Part shown: piece by piece, positions 12,322 to 24,039 of the stretch
Layout: each line of letters opens with the position of its first letter
Position numbering within the stretch: the first letter of the stretch is position 1
Source of the DNA: Larix kaempferi
Lineage: Eukaryota; Streptophyta; Pinopsida; Pinales; Pinaceae
Direction of reading: 5' to 3'
DNA length: 64,000 nucleotides
NCBI GenBank assembly: GCA_027924585.1
Contig: BSBM01001662.1
Span: 744,001-808,000 of the forward strand
The notes under the pieces: generated by a model
What the model was told of the DNA's origin: nothing
Seen by the model: the letters and a program-made list of their open reading frames with translations, nothing else
Database searches by the model: none
Translations under genes and position numbers: made by a program

Positions 12322-13755
12322 ATGAGTCCTAAAAGAATACCAATCCCCAAAGGAAAGAGCCTTGAAGATCCATTTGTAAAAGAGGAGGTGGAATCCACTG
12401 GAGGAAAATTACAAGGGGGGAATAACATGGCTGACAATGATGACAATGATAAGGAAGAATTCAGATTTTTTGTGCAGAGTATGTTAAAAGGGTTGCATGA
12501 CATATCCCATAACATCATCCAGTATAGGCAAGAGACTAGAGACTTTTTGGCCAAAGAGATAAGACATAAAGAAATAGAAGGGAGTTGTAGTGGTTCTCAG
12601 AATGGGGAGAGGAAGATCACTGGTGGAATGATATTTTCTAGGACTGGTCCCCACAATAGACCCAATGAATTTAAATATGAGTCTAAATATCAGCCCCAAC
12701 AGACCATGCCAAAATTCCCTGATGAACATAGGGAAGAACAACCAGAGACACATACATCTGTCACTGCATGGGAAGATCGGTATGTAGAATATCAAACTCT
12801 GAGTGAAGAGTGCAGAAGGGCTCTACATTTCAAATATTTCTATGAAGCACAATATGGAAATCAGCCACGAAGTGGGCATAGGGATCCAACATATAATTAT
12901 GAATTGAGAAATGCCATTGGTAAGGTTCAGCTACCCTTCGTTGATGGGTCAGCAAAATGCACCGCTAACTCATGGGTGCAGAAGATGGACACATATTTTC
13001 AGTTGAATCCAATGGCTGAAAGGGACGCCATCAGAATGGAAACTTTGCATCTGCAAGATGAATCTAATGACTGGTGGTTCCATGGCATGAAGACTTTAGG
13101 CCATGACCAAGTGACCTCATATGCAGAATTTACTAGAAGGTTGATGGAGATATTTGACAGAAGGGATCCTGAAATTGCATTCTGGGAACTAGCACATGTT
13201 AAGCAGACTGGGACCCCGGAAGCTTATATTTCTGAGTTTCAAAAGTTGGCAGTAATGGTTAGTGATATATCTAAGGTCTGACTGATTATGTTGTTCACAT
13301 AAGGATTAGCAGAACCCTTAAAGGGGTTGGTTAAAGCCTACCGACCAGCAACTCTCTAAGAAGCACTAAGCAGAAATAGAGATTTGCAAGATGCAATTCC
13401 AAGGACTAAATATCCACCAAGATTCAGTGCACCTATTAAAAATCAGAACCAAAGGCCACCATTCAGAAGTGTGGCTCCACCAAACAGAAAGGATTATTCA
13501 TTCTAAGATCGGGATGAATTAAGGAAGAAAAAACTTTGTTTTTCCTGCCAAGAACCTTGGGTTCTTGGGCACAAATGTGCCAAGGGTAAGACTCATTACA
13601 TAGAAGTTTTTTCTGAAAGTGAGGAGGAAGAAATGGGTGTTGAAGTTAGAGAATAAGAACCAGTAGAAGAAGTTTATGACACAGCAGAAGAAGAAGAACC
13701 CTCATAGCCAGAAGGAAAAATTGTTGTTTTAAGTGGGGTCCCTCGCTACCACACT
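12322..13755 (+). pseudogene. gag: gypsy-2 gag, broken by nonsense codons
   Basis: Capsid/nucleocapsid precursor. The ATG at 12322 is preferred because the earlier in-frame ATG at 12277 overlaps the primer site. The gag core (about 12920-13280) has the WW-before-helix pattern (SNDWWFHGMK) and the QTGTPEAYISEF motif. A zinc-knuckle-like CFSCQEPW segment followed by GHKCAKG lies near 13540-13590. In-frame stops: 13279 (TGA), 13300, 13357, 13504, 13654 (TAA) and 13705 (TAG). Several sit where Gln or Arg would fit, consistent with C-to-T decay. The frame is otherwise unbroken into the protease. Confidence 0.92.
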
Positions 13756-14208
13756 ATGAGATTTAAAGGAGTGGTAGAAGGGAAGAAAGTTTCAGTATTG
13801 GTGGATGGGGGTGCCACACATAACTTTATAGATGCAACCATGGTGGAGAGAAGGAAACTCAAATCAGAAAAATTTGGGGGGTTCACAGTCATTATACCAG
13901 GAAAGAACAACACCATGCAGCGTAACCGGTGGATTCCCAAGCTGCAACTGACTATTGGAGACCATACTGTGACTGACAGTTTTTATATTGTTGATGTAGC
14001 TGATGGTAATGTTGTTTTGGGAGTACAATGGTTGTTTTCCATTGGCGAACATGTAGTAAATTACCAGATTCCTCAAATGTGCTTCAAAAACACTGAAGGG
14101 AAACAAGTGGTTTTGAGGGGTGTTAACCCCTACCCAAAACAAATCTTTTTTGCACACAGTATGAGGTTTGTTCTGAGGCATGGTGACATAGAGTGGGCTG
14201 CAGAATGA
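13756..14208 (+). pseudogene. gypsy-2 aspartic protease
   Basis: Retropepsin-like protease in the same frame as gag. The active site reads VLVDGGATHNFID, where D-S-G-A-T-H is usual, so the residue after the catalytic Asp is Gly. The flap and later region (VVLGVQWL) is intact. The segment ends at a TGA at 14206 that lies inside the polyprotein rather than at a natural end, since the same frame continues into RT. Confidence 0.9.
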
Positions 14209-15600
14209 TTTATCAGTACCAAAGGGACCACCATTGATGTGTCACAACATCCAGAGGATATCCAAAGATTACTCCAAAAACACAAAAGAGTGTTTGAAGA
14301 TCTGCCACACGGAAGGACTCCTAATAGGGGTATTGAACATTGGATAGAACTAGAACCGGGTACATTCCCTATAAAAATCCACCCCTATAAAAATCCTAAG
14401 AGATTCAAAGATGAAATAGAGAAAACTATAAAGGAGCTGCTTGAGATGGGCTTCATTAGGCCAAGTTCTAGCCCCTTTGCTTCATCAGTAGTTTTGGTCA
14501 AAAAGAAAGATGGTACAATGCGCATGTGCATTGACTACAAATCTTTACATAAGAAAACCATTAAGAACATATATCCTATCCCAAGGATAGATGAAATGAT
14601 GGATGAGCTACATGGAACCAAGTATTTCTCAAAAATAGACCTCTGTTCTGGTTACCATCAAATCAGAATGAGAAGTGAGGATATTCAGAAAACTACCTTC
14701 TGGTGCCATTTTGGGCACTTTGAATTTTTGGTCATGCCTTTTGGTTTGACAAATGCACCTGCAACATTTCAGTCATGTATGAACAAAATATTCAGCAAAC
14801 AACTCTGTAAGTTTGTACTTGTGTTTTTTGATGACATTCTTATTTATAGTAAAACTTGGGAGGAACATTTGCAGCATTTGGATAGTGTTCTAATCCTTCT
14901 TGTAGAACAGTCCTTCTTTGCTAAACTGTCCAAGTGTGAGTTTGGTATGAAGGAGTTTCTCTATCTTGGCCACATCATTGGGTAGGAGGGAGTTAAGGTA
15001 CACATGGAAAAGATTCAGGCCATTCTTGATTGGCCTTGCCTGAAAAATATAACAGCTCTACTTGGATTCATTGGCCTATGTACATACTACAGGAAATTTG
15101 TGAAGGGATTCTCTAAACTCACTTCTCCCTTAACTGACCTTACCAAGAAGGGAGCCTTTTGCTGGAATGAGGAGGCTGAAAAAGCTTTTAGCAGAATGAA
15201 AGAAGTGATGAGCAGTTGTCTGGTACTGGCACTTCCAGATTTCAGCCAGCCATTTATTCTGGAAGGTGATGCCTCGAGTGAAGGCATAGGAGCAGTTTTA
15301 ATGCAGGACAGACACCCCATTGCTTATGAGAGCAGGAAATTGTAGCCACATGAAAAGCTGTATTCCATCTATGATAAAGAGATGTTAGCTATCATGCATG
15401 CACTGGTGAAATTCAGGAAATATTTGGTGGGAGGGAAATTTATAGTCAAGACTGACCACAATAGCTTGAAACATTTCTTGACTCAAAAGGAGCTGAATGA
15501 TAGGCAGCAGAAATGGGTGAGCAAAATCCTGTCATATGATTTTGATATTGAATACAAGAAGGGTAAGCTAAATGTAGTGGCTGATGCTTTATCCAGAAAA
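14209..15600 (+). pseudogene. pol: gypsy-2 reverse transcriptase and RNase H
   Basis: RT carries [47 protein letters not shown] and the catalytic FFDDILIYSK with both Asp residues present. RNase H has the GDASSEGIGAVL core, the YSIYDKEMLAI helix and the terminal VVADALSRK. Two in-frame TAG codons interrupt it: 14983, in the turn after YLGHIIG, and 15343, just before PHEKLYS; both fit former CAG. No indel is visible until the frame change near 15600. This is the best-preserved catalytic region of the element. Confidence 0.95.
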
Positions 15601-17050
15601 CTTGCTTTGTCAAACTCCTGTTGATTGGAAGGATCAATTAATTAGTGAATATTCAAAAAACCAATTTGCATGTGAAATTTTGGATAGGTTGATTCAAGAT
15701 GAATCATACCAAGCTATCAATGGTGTAATTTATTATAAGAACAGAATTTTTCTGATTCCTAAATCCAAACTGAAAGAACAGATTTTGATGGCTTCCCACA
15801 ATGCACCTATAGCAGGCCATCCAGGATTTTTAAAAACTTATCGAAAGGTAACAGAGAGGTTCACTTGGAAGGGCCTCAAGGAAGATGTTTTGAAGCATGT
15901 GAAGGAGTGTACTGCATGTCAGCAGAACAAGGTAGAACACACTCATCCTACTGGACTCCTTCAACCATTGCCCATTCCCGAACAAAAATGGGAAAGCATA
16001 TCCATGGACTTCATCACCAGTTTAGCAAAATCCTAGGGTAAGGACTGTATTTTTGTAGTAGTTGACAGGTTAACTAAGTATGCTCACTTCTTTGCTGTAA
16101 CTTCTACCATTTCTTCCAGTCAAGTTGCTACACTTTTCTTTAAGGATATATTTAGATTGCATGGGCTGCCCAAAGTTATAATCAGTGACAAGGATAGCAA
16201 GTTTACCAGTTCCTTTTGGCAGTCTTTGTTCGAATTATTGAAAACCAGTTTAAATCTCAGCACAAGCTATCACCCCCAGACAGATGGGAAAATAGAGAGA
16301 GTTAATCAATGGCTGGAAGGTTATATCAAAAATTATGTCACGGGATAGCAGAAAGCATGGGTCAACTGGCTGCACTTGGGTGAGTTCTGTTACAACACCA
16401 CATTCCACATGTCCATTGGGATGACTCCATTCAAAGCTTTGTATGGGTATGAGTCTTCTATTTTTGCAGATTTGGTCTTTGGAAATTGTAGGGCCCAGAA
16501 GGCTAAGGATTGGCTGTAAGAAAACGAAGATATCCTTAAAGCACCGAAAGAAAATTTGCAGGTTGCACAAAATCAACAGAAAATCAATGCAAATAAGAAT
16601 AAAACTGACCGAACCTTCCAAGAAGGGTATTTGGTTTATCTAAGGTTGCAGCCATATAGACAAACTAATCTTAAGACCAAGGGAGCTGAAAAGTTATTGC
16701 CAAGGTTCTATGGACCCTATCAAATAATTAGAAAGGTGGGTGAAGTAGCATATGAATTGGACCTGCCAGCTGGGAGCAAAATCCACAATGTCTTCCATGT
16801 GTCCTGTTTAAAGAAAGCTGTTGGCCAACAAGTTAAGGTATCAGAAATTTTTCCTCCACTTGATAATGAAGGGAACCTAGTATTAGAACCGGAATAAATT
16901 TTACAGGAAAGAGAGAGGAGGCTGAGGAGCAGAGTCATCAAGGAATATTTGGTACAATGGAAAGATTTGCCCAGTGAGGATGCCACTTGGGAGGATGAGA
17001 AGGTTCTGCAGCATCCTCGTTTGAAACTACTTGAGGACAAGCAATCTTGG
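15601..17050 (+). pseudogene. pol: gypsy-2 integrase with C-terminal chromodomain
   Basis: One frame relative to RNase H is shifted. The N-terminal HHCC zinc domain reads SHNAPIAGHPG then CTACQQNK. The DDE triad is visible as SMDFITSL, IISDKDSKF and the Glu in KIERVNQW, where T-D-G-Q-T-E is usual, so flanking residues have changed. A GPYQIIRKVGEVAYELDLP module follows. The chromodomain spans about 16930-17040 (EYLVQWKDLPSEDATWED). In-frame stops at 16034, 16346 (TAG), 16517 and 16895 (TAA); each would fit Gln. Chromodomains of this group are known to bind histone marks; that function here is inferred only. Confidence 0.94.
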
Positions 17051-17061
17051 GAAGGGAGGAC
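17050..17061 (+). other. gypsy-2 polypurine tract
   Basis: Purine-rich GGGAAGGGAGGA directly upstream of the 3' LTR start. Confidence 0.85.
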
Positions 17062-19048
17062 TGTCATGTCCCCTCCCTAGTGACCATGTTCACAACTTGG
17101 CTCCTCCCATCCCTAGGGGGTCTAGGTGATTAATTCATTATGGATTTAATTCATGGGGATATTTTTGAGGCAAATACACCTTAGGAGAATAATTAATTAT
17201 TAAGTTATTTAATTAATTATGGAAGCTGGAATTAATGTTGAGAGGTATTTTGGTATTTTTTATATTTAAATGCTAATAAATGTTGCCATGTTGGATAGTG
17301 AAGGCTAGGAGGGCGAATTGTTGGCAAGTGGATAGCCTTGCCCAAGTGGAGAATGTTTCAGAAAGGAAAGAAAGTCAGAATGGAAATAGAAACTGACAAA
17401 AGCTAGAAAAAGTTGGCAAAAACAGAAAAGTAGAAAGTAAAATAAATAGAAATCACCAGGAAAAGCATTCAGAAAGGAATTAGCAACATCCAGAAAAGTA
17501 GCTAAGGCGCACTTTCCAATTCTGACTGAAGGAGGATGAGGAAAGAAAGTGGAGAAAGCTCAGAAGTTGCCAATTTCAGAGAGAAGGTGCCCTACCTCAC
17601 CCACACGTGTGGTCTAGATTGCCAAGCAAGCTATCTCATCTATTTAAGCATGATTCTAACTTCATTCAAGAACTTTTGTCATTTGCAATTTTGGTTTGAG
17701 AGCTTTGAGCTACTCAACAATTGAGTGATGTGCCTCAACAATTTCTCTTGGGAGATGTGCCCCAAGCCTTTGTGAGTTGTCTATGAGTGTTATGCAGGTA
17801 CAACAGATAGTATTAAATCTAGTGACATTTAGTATGGAGCAGCAATGAAGATCTATTGTCATATTGGAGAGGAGGCTTCCATTGAAGGTGTTTTACAGTC
17901 AGTTTTTGAGGAGGAATCACCATAAGACGAAGATGTTTATGGGAAGGTGTTCTCATAATCTTCTGTGAGTCTTATCAGTGGTTATTTGTAGACATAATAG
18001 GCTTCCATATTCCAGAATATCAAGTTCAGATCGAACTACCTCTCTTCTCTCTCTTCTACTCTACTTGCTGCCGGATTGGAGGTGATTTTTCTAAGAGAGG
18101 AGAACTGATGATCCTAGCTCCCATTGAAGGTCATTACACTTAGAATGCAGAAATTTCAGCCATATAACAAGTATATGGACTGATAATTACTTCCAGATCA
18201 GATCCACAGTAATTCTCTCCTTCTCTACTATGTTCTCTAGCTCATGTAAGAAGAAAATAGCCTGCGAGGCATTGTCCTTTGTAAAGAAAGTATTAGAAGT
18301 TAAGAGAACTATTATGAAATCTATATTTGATGTTTAATGGTTATATTAATTCATATCAGATAAAGTATAATAATCAGAACAGATTTTGTATTTCCTTAAG
18401 ATAGTTTATCATGTCAAAATCCAAGACTAGCTAGTTTGATGCCTAAATTCGACTAGTTTTGCCATTTTGTCTATAAAATTCATTCTGTGCACTCTTTTTT
18501 TGATCTGTCAGTTGGAGCAGGTCCTTGACACATCCCAGTATCCATATCAGTCCAAAAAAACAGAGTTTGAAATCCTTTTGACTTGCTTGGAAATTTAAGA
18601 AAAAGACTAGCTCCACAATCCCAGAAGAGACCAAAAGTCCCAATTCTTTGCAAACTCTTCCAAGACTGATTATTTATTATTCTGAGCATAACCAACAACC
18701 CATTGAATTTTATAAACCCTGTTAGCCTTCCCGATCTAGTTTGTATATGTGGATGTACCTAGGAAGCATTGCGGTAGGCTTCAGCGGTAGCTGATGTCCG
18801 AAACATAAATGGTCTCCGTGGTTTGTATAAAGGATCCAATTATCCACTGTCTAAGTTGTTGTTGCACATTGTCCCATATAAATTCTATAAATAAAAGTTC
18901 ATCTTACCAAACTCAGTTTCAAGTCTCCTTACCCGTCACTAACTTCCTGCTCTGTTCGGTGAATTTATGAAAAAATGGACAAGTAAATTTAATTTAAAAT
19001 TCTGAACTTGAGTTAATATCTAGGTCAAATATTTCGTAGGATATTACA
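17062..19048 (+). repeat. gypsy-2 3' LTR
   Basis: 1987 bp, pairs with 10290-12276, starts TGTCATGTCCC and ends ATTACA. Flanked on the right by the AGTAT duplication. Confidence 0.96.
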
Positions 19049-19053
19049 AGTAT
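19049..19053. repeat. gypsy-2 target-site duplication, right
   Basis: AGTAT, matching 10285-10289. Confidence 0.93.
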
Positions 19054-19273
19054 TTAATCGTCGTATCAATGACAGACATTTAGAAGTCTTATTTCAGTAA
19101 CTAAGACGCATTACTAAAACAATGAATTTGGAAACTAAGTATTGCCATTCTAATTTATAGTTAAGCAGTTAACTAGGTGATTAACATTCCAAAATTATAC
19201 TTTCACACAGTAAATTGTAGTATTTATGCTACACATAAAATTTTTAATTTTTATGAATTTTGGAGGTGTTACA
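19049..19273 (+). repeat. gypsy-1 3' LTR, right part
   Basis: The terminal ~225 bp of the 3' LTR, displaced by gypsy-2. It aligns with 1402-1627 and ends in the same GGAGGTGTTACA. The next bases, CCATG, would be the right target duplication, but the left copy is outside the window and cannot be compared. Confidence 0.9.
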
Positions 19274-20960
19274 CCATGGTTATTAATGGGTATCCAACTG
19301 TGGATTATTCTCCTTTGATCTGATGGACTGAGTAGAATGCGCTACACTACCTGTGTTCTCAATTGTAGATTCATATTTTGGGGAGAGCTATTACAGATCA
19401 AATAATATAATATAAGTAGAATGCCCCAGAGTAAAGTAAAATGATAGTAAAATGGCATAAAAGTGGGAATCCTTTCAAAAACCCTAGAAACCCTAGCACA
19501 GTGAACCTGGTCTATGAGATTCAAGCCAGTAAACAAAATACCGAAGATAAAGTTTAGAATTCATATCTGCTTACCTTGGGCTCGTCAATTGAGTATGTCT
19601 CGTCATCAATATTTAGGTTTTCCATTAATTCTGCCACCTCTGAAGAAAGCAATGGCTAAGGAGTAACATTTAATTATCGATCCAAAAGTTCAGCATCCAT
19701 TAATAATGTCAAAGAAAAGATAAAATAAAAGCGGTGCATCAAACCATTTAGACTTAGGCATCCAAATAAGGATAGAGCTCATCCCCGACGGTCGACAAAA
19801 ATAGTAAAATATTTACCAAAAACTTGATTCATAGCTAGAAATACCCGTTCCTAAAAAATGCCACACAAGCTAGCAGAAACAGACCTAAATTACTCCCAAC
19901 TTTAAAAAAAAAAATATTAAAAAAAACTTTAACGTAGACTGTGACCTACGTGCTAACCCCGTGAAGATTGAACAACTGATGATCTGCAAGTGGAAAACAG
20001 TAGCTGAACAATATCAAGAGCCCTGTGAATTGTATTATGCTTTACCGAAACCAACAGTAATGGTGAACGGCCTCCATTGGAATTTCATGAATCCCTGCAA
20101 ACTACCACGACTTCTGTTGCTTCCATACACAATTCCACTATGTTTTGAAATGCGCGTTGGCATTGTCTGAACAGATCCATATCTTCTCTCCTTCTTTGTC
20201 AAACTTGTAGTGAGTTTGATCCCATTAACTGAAGCTAAGAAGCTAAGAGCCCATGGATGGAATTCATGAAAACAGAGAATGCCCAGGTGAAGCGTTCCAT
20301 CCTAATATGAGAAAGTGCACGAATTGAATTAACCGTTGTTCACAATGGTTAATTGAAGCGATCAACCTTTCACTCCCCCACGTGGCAAGAGACTTGGATT
20401 AATAAAAAAAATAGTCAATTAGTAATAGACCTTTAAGTATGCTCTCCATTCACAAAAAAATTTCGTCATTCGATGTATGTGTTAGACAAACCTTTTTAAA
20501 GGTATATGCCATAACAGTGAATCCCCACCACTCATCCTTAATTAGGGATTAAAAGGCCGTGGTAGCCTCCCACTACAATTCTCATTGTAGCGCCTATCAG
20601 CGAATTATTTAATTTTTTTATGATAATAATTGTGAATCCTCATTATGTTATTTATAAACTTATAACAAATTAATTAATACATAATTGATTTAATTTATAT
20701 ATATGGATGTTTAATTATATGGTATATTAAAATTATATTTATATTTTTAAATATATTTTTATGAAACATTTTAATTAATAAAATATTGAGTTATAAACAA
20801 AATGTAAAGTCACAAAAATAAATTTAGTGTGAAATTTATTAAAAGCTATTAAACTTATTATCATTATCAAGGAATTTCAATAATCACATTATAAATTTTG
20901 ATTTACAAATTAAATCATTCTACGAAATTAATAAAATAAATAGTAAAGAACTATAAATAT
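19274..20960. other. No recognisable gene; low-copy-looking flank
   Basis: I find no domain, LTR or tRNA signature on either strand. A 69-codon open frame at 19961-20170 is unsupported by any motif. The sequence becomes strongly AT-rich after about 20590. Confidence 0.6.
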
Positions 20961-20968
20961 TAAAGCAA

Positions 20969-20999
<31 letters not shown>

Positions 21000-21115
21000 T
21001 TTTTTCATTTTTTATTTACTATTTTCTTTATTTTTTAATTTTTAAATATATATATATATAATTAATTTTTCATTTTTTATTTACTATTTTCTTTTAATTT
21101 TTAAATTTTTTTCTC
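20961..21115. repeat. AT microsatellites in a ~70-bp direct duplication
   Basis: A (TA)n tract near 20970-20992 and a second near 21047-21060 are each followed by the same T-rich sentence (TTTTTCATTTTTTATTTACT). The unit is duplicated about 70 bp apart. Confidence 0.8.
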
Positions 21116-21487
21116 AAGAAATAGGTATAAGTAATTTTGCTATTATTCCACTTGTTTTAAAATAATATTCTTTTAAGATTGTATACTTTTTTATAAATAC
21201 TTTTTTATTTTATTAATTTTTTATTTTTTTCAAATTATATTGATAAGCTATTTTTTAAATGTGTCAGCAAAATTCTTATAAAGAAATTATAATTTGAAAC
21301 AAAATTCTTATAAATTTAGAAAAATATTTGAAAAAAAATAAATTAAATTTTCTCACCATTTAACTTATTACATCTCCATTTGGTATTCAATAAGTGGGAA
21401 TTGATATCGGGAGAGTAAAAGCCTTGGTGCGTAGCTTTGTGATTTCGGCGCCTTAGGGTTTCAGGCTGAAGGGCATAGCTACAGCTA

Positions 21488-22250
21488 GTGCGCGTGGATC
21501 TGGGTTATGACGGATCGGGTGGTGTGGGCTTGGGGCCCTCTCCCCAGGCTTGTCAGATGGGGTCAAGCTACCCCCTGCAGCCCCCGCCGACAAGTAAGAT
21601 TGATGGAGATATGTCTGAGATGGGGAAAGGGGCCAAATGGAGAATGGGGCCTCACGGCTGCCTCCCCATGACCCTGAAAATTCCAGCCATGCAAATCAAA
21701 TCCAGAAAAATCCACAAATGGATTGAGGAATGGCAGGAAAAATCCCTAATCGGTAAGTTTGTGGGGACAGGACCTAAAGAAAGGGAGCTGGTGAACTGGA
21801 TCAATTCTACCTGGAAACCCAAGGGCCACTATGATCTACAACTTGGTGCCAAGGGTTTTTTCACCATCATCTTCTTCAATATTGTTGATTGCGACAGAAT
21901 TTTGGAAGGAGCCCCTATTTCTTCTTCTCGGCTGGGCTATATCTTCGCCTCTGGAAGGAAAGGTTTAATCTAGAGACTGATGATGTGACAGTCGCCCCAT
22001 TTTGGATTAGGCTTTTTTCTTTGCCCTCTGAATATTGGGATCTTGAAATTTTGCAGGATATTGGTAATACCCTAGGTGAATTTGTCACAATTGCAGATCA
22101 AACCAAACAACAACATTATATGGCATATGCTCGGATATGTGTTTACATGGATTTGTCCAAGGAGCTCCCTCAGTTTAAACTGGGATGATGAGGAATGGAT
22201 CCAACCTCTAGATTATGAGCAACTTCCTTTTCGTTGTCACTAGTGTTTAT
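21488..22250 (+). pseudogene. LINE ORF1 fragment (DUF4283 type), frameshifted
   Basis: Plant L1-type LINE ORF1 proteins, which bind element RNA, carry a DUF4283 domain followed by a zinc knuckle. Here the N-terminal half (about 21690-21960: an IHKWIEEW helix, then LVNWINSTWKPKG and FFTIIFFN) is in one frame and the second half (about 21907-22185: LWKERFNLETDDVTVAPFWIRL, DIGNTLGEFV) in another, so a frameshift lies near 21900-21960. A degenerate zinc-knuckle entry (YEQLPFRCH) follows near 22220. No ORF2 follows: sequence similarity is lost before the copia-1 LTR. It differs in sequence from the LINE at 29192-47640. Start uncertain. Confidence 0.82.
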
Positions 22251-22791
22251 TCCTAGAATATGCTTTTATGTCACAATTCCTCAGCTTCCTCTATTGACCA
22301 TGTTTATTACCTCAACACCGAAACCTGATGCTCAAAAAATCCTAACGGTGCCCATATCTCCACTTGGAGGCTAGGGATACCCTCAAGAGATCCTATGTGA
22401 TGGTTCAAGGTGATTGTTTTAGCCCTAGATGCCCATATCATTACCCATAGGAAAATTGTACTCTCAGGGGATCGATTGTGGTGATTCAAGGTGTTTTTCT
22501 TAAAGTAGGTTTCCTAAAATATTGCTTTAGATCATAAGGATTAGGCTCATCTCTTGAACATGTCAATTTCCCCTTGACCCATCCTTAGTGCTCATAACCT
22601 TCTAATAGTGAGATATCACCACTCATGGGCCAAATGTCCTACATAGAGGTCATGTGTGGTATTTTAAGGGATTATTGGTTTCCCTTGAGCTTCAAAAGTT
22701 ATATTTTAGGCCTAATTTCAATATCTCATTCCTTTACAGTGGTTTATGGCTCAAGGCCTATACATAGTTCTCAAACAAATATGATCATTTG
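22251..22791. other. No recognisable gene
   Basis: Probably degenerate LINE downstream sequence or unrelated filler. Two loosely similar segments (about 22350-22410 and 22435-22500, sharing GGTTCAAGGTG-like ends) hint at an old ~85-bp duplication. Nothing codes convincingly. Confidence 0.5.
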
Positions 22792-22929
22792 TGTTAGGAT
22801 ATTTAGAGACTTAGGAGTTAGTTAAGATCAACTTGTGTAATATATCCATTAGGGATAGTGTGTTTCTTTAGTATGCATTAGTATGCATTTGTAAATACTT
22901 AATCTGACGGTACTCTGTGTACCCGAACA
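22792..22929 (+). repeat. copia-1 5' LTR with internal deletion
   Basis: Begins TGTTAGGATATTT and ends CCCGAACA, matching both ends of the 3' LTR, but the middle is missing. The deleted part includes the TATA-like sequence seen in the 3' copy, so this LTR could not act as a normal promoter. Confidence 0.92.
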
Positions 22930-22941
22930 TGGTATCAGAGC
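22930..22941 (+). other. copia-1 primer-binding site (initiator-Met tRNA)
   Basis: TGGTATCAGAGC immediately follows the LTR. Confidence 0.92.
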
Positions 22942-23244
22942 TTTTATGAAGTGCCGCTTCCGGTTATGATCTAGATCTTGAATTGTTGTTGCCGAAACTC
23001 AAAAGGGTTTCTAGTTCTGGTATTTTTGTGCATTTATGGGCTGTGGGAGGTGTTCCATTGGGAAATAATTTTCGTTTGATCGAAAACGGTTCCCGGTTGC
23101 TCCAGAAACGTGGATTTCATCAGATCTGAAGGTACAATGTTACAGTGATGCATTTTTTTATTTTCTTTTTTAACAAGAAAAATCTCATATTTCATCTTTT
23201 TTTACTGTTAGATTTTTTTTGGGTTCAAATTTTTGCTTTCCCAT

Positions 23245-23392
23245 CTGCGTATGCTCTTTAGCGTGCACTTTGAGCGATCTCGGCAAATTAGAAACAGAAA
23301 GGGAAAGGGTTTTTCTCGGCTGCGTATGCTCTTTTTCGTGCACCTTGCGCGATATCGGAAAATCAGAAACGGAGAGAAAACATAGACTTTCC
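23245..23392 (+). repeat. 75-bp tandem duplication in the copia-1 leader
   Basis: CTGCGTATGCTCTTT begins at 23245 and again at 23320. Both copies continue with a GTGCAC...GCGAT...CGG...AGAAAC core. The two copies differ at several positions. Confidence 0.85.
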
Positions 23393-23544
23393 AGGAAAGA
23401 TAACAAGATCTAAGTCCACAAGTGTGAAAAATTTTTTTGTGTTTCGATTTGTGGTGTGTTTTGCAGGAAAAATGGCAAGCACGCAAACCGAGCAAGAGTA
23501 AAAAACAAAAAAAAAAAGCCCCCTTCCTCATTCCCATATTTTAC

Positions 23545-23650
23545 ATACCTTTTAATCTAGCTCATTTGGTTCAAAGTTGCTTTATTCCTTATGAGGTCTT
23601 GAGTTCAAGTCTTACGAAGTTACTTTTAAAAGAAAAAAGTGCATGCAATT
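23545..23650 (+). mobile_element. tRNA-derived SINE-like sequence in the copia-1 leader
   Basis: A box-A-like TAGCTCATTTGG (23558-23569) is followed 31 bases later by a box-B-like GAGTTCAAGTCTT (23601-23613), the spacing and order of an internal RNA polymerase III promoter. Plant tRNA-derived SINEs usually begin in this way. No tRNA cloverleaf is apparent, so it is not a tRNA gene. Limits and target duplications are not resolved. Confidence 0.5.
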
Positions 23651-24039
23651 TCTATATTCAAGTTATTTTATTGTAAAAGTGCATATCACTTAAATAATAA
23701 AAAATAAAAATATAAGTCAGTCACTTAAGTTTTTTAAAACTAATATCATTGTAAAAGTGAAATCACTTATTTTACAAAAGTGGTTCACTTAAAGCAACTT
23801 TCTTGTAAAGTGATTGTAAAAAGGTTGATCTTGGGAAGAGGGTTTTTTTTTTTTTTTCGCTGGACATTCTCTAGCTTCCATGTCACTATTGGGGACATCT
23901 TCAACAGTTTCTTTGTTCAAGCATAACTTCATCATACAGAGTCAGTTTTCAATGTCGTTTTTTTTAAACCGCCTATTTTTTCAAGCTTTTCACATCTAGA
24001 CTATTGCTTTCTGCTTTTACAAGCCATTAATTTACAAAT

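Larger units (their letters stand above)
10290..19048 (+). mobile_element. gypsy-2: complete Ty3/gypsy chromovirus nested in the gypsy-1 LTR
   Basis: Structurally complete: LTRs 10290-12276 and 17062-19048 (both 1987 bp), TGTCAT start, ATTACA end, primer site, gag, protease, RT, RNase H, integrase, chromodomain and purine tract. The perfect 5-bp duplication AGTAT flanks it. A hand comparison of the first ~185 LTR bases gives about 3% difference, clearly younger than its host gypsy-1, as nesting requires. Gag to RNase H share one frame; integrase is in the next frame, so a single frameshift lies near 15600. About 13 in-frame stops inactivate it. The chromodomain tail places it among chromoviruses, with a Reina/Galadriel-like look that I cannot settle. 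Confidence 0.96.
1..19273 (+). mobile_element. gypsy-1: old Ty3/gypsy chromovirus (Tekay/Del-like) with ~4-kb LTRs
   Basis: Full-length but decayed LTR retrotransposon whose left end lies outside the window. Seen in order: partial 5' LTR (1-1627), initiator-Met primer-binding site, gag with zinc knuckle, protease, reverse transcriptase, RNase H, integrase, chromodomain-like tail, purine tract, then a 3' LTR (6501-10289 plus 19049-19273) split by gypsy-2. Sequence 1-1627 aligns end to end with 8877-10289 plus 19049-19273, which sets the LTR length near 4.0 kb. A hand comparison of the first ~175 aligned bases shows roughly 10% difference, so the insertion is old. The pol order and the C-terminal chromodomain-like motif support a chromovirus; the Tekay assignment is inference from that tail and the long LTR. 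Frameshifts and stops in every domain make it non-functional. Confidence 0.93.

Noticed and set aside
10764-17724. 62-codon open frame present twice (10764-10952 and 17536-17724)
   Set aside because: Both lie at the same position of the gypsy-2 LTRs, so duplication is explained by the LTR. No motif.
23558-23613. A real tRNA gene in the copia-1 leader
   Set aside because: Box A and B are degenerate and no acceptor or anticodon stem can be formed convincingly.
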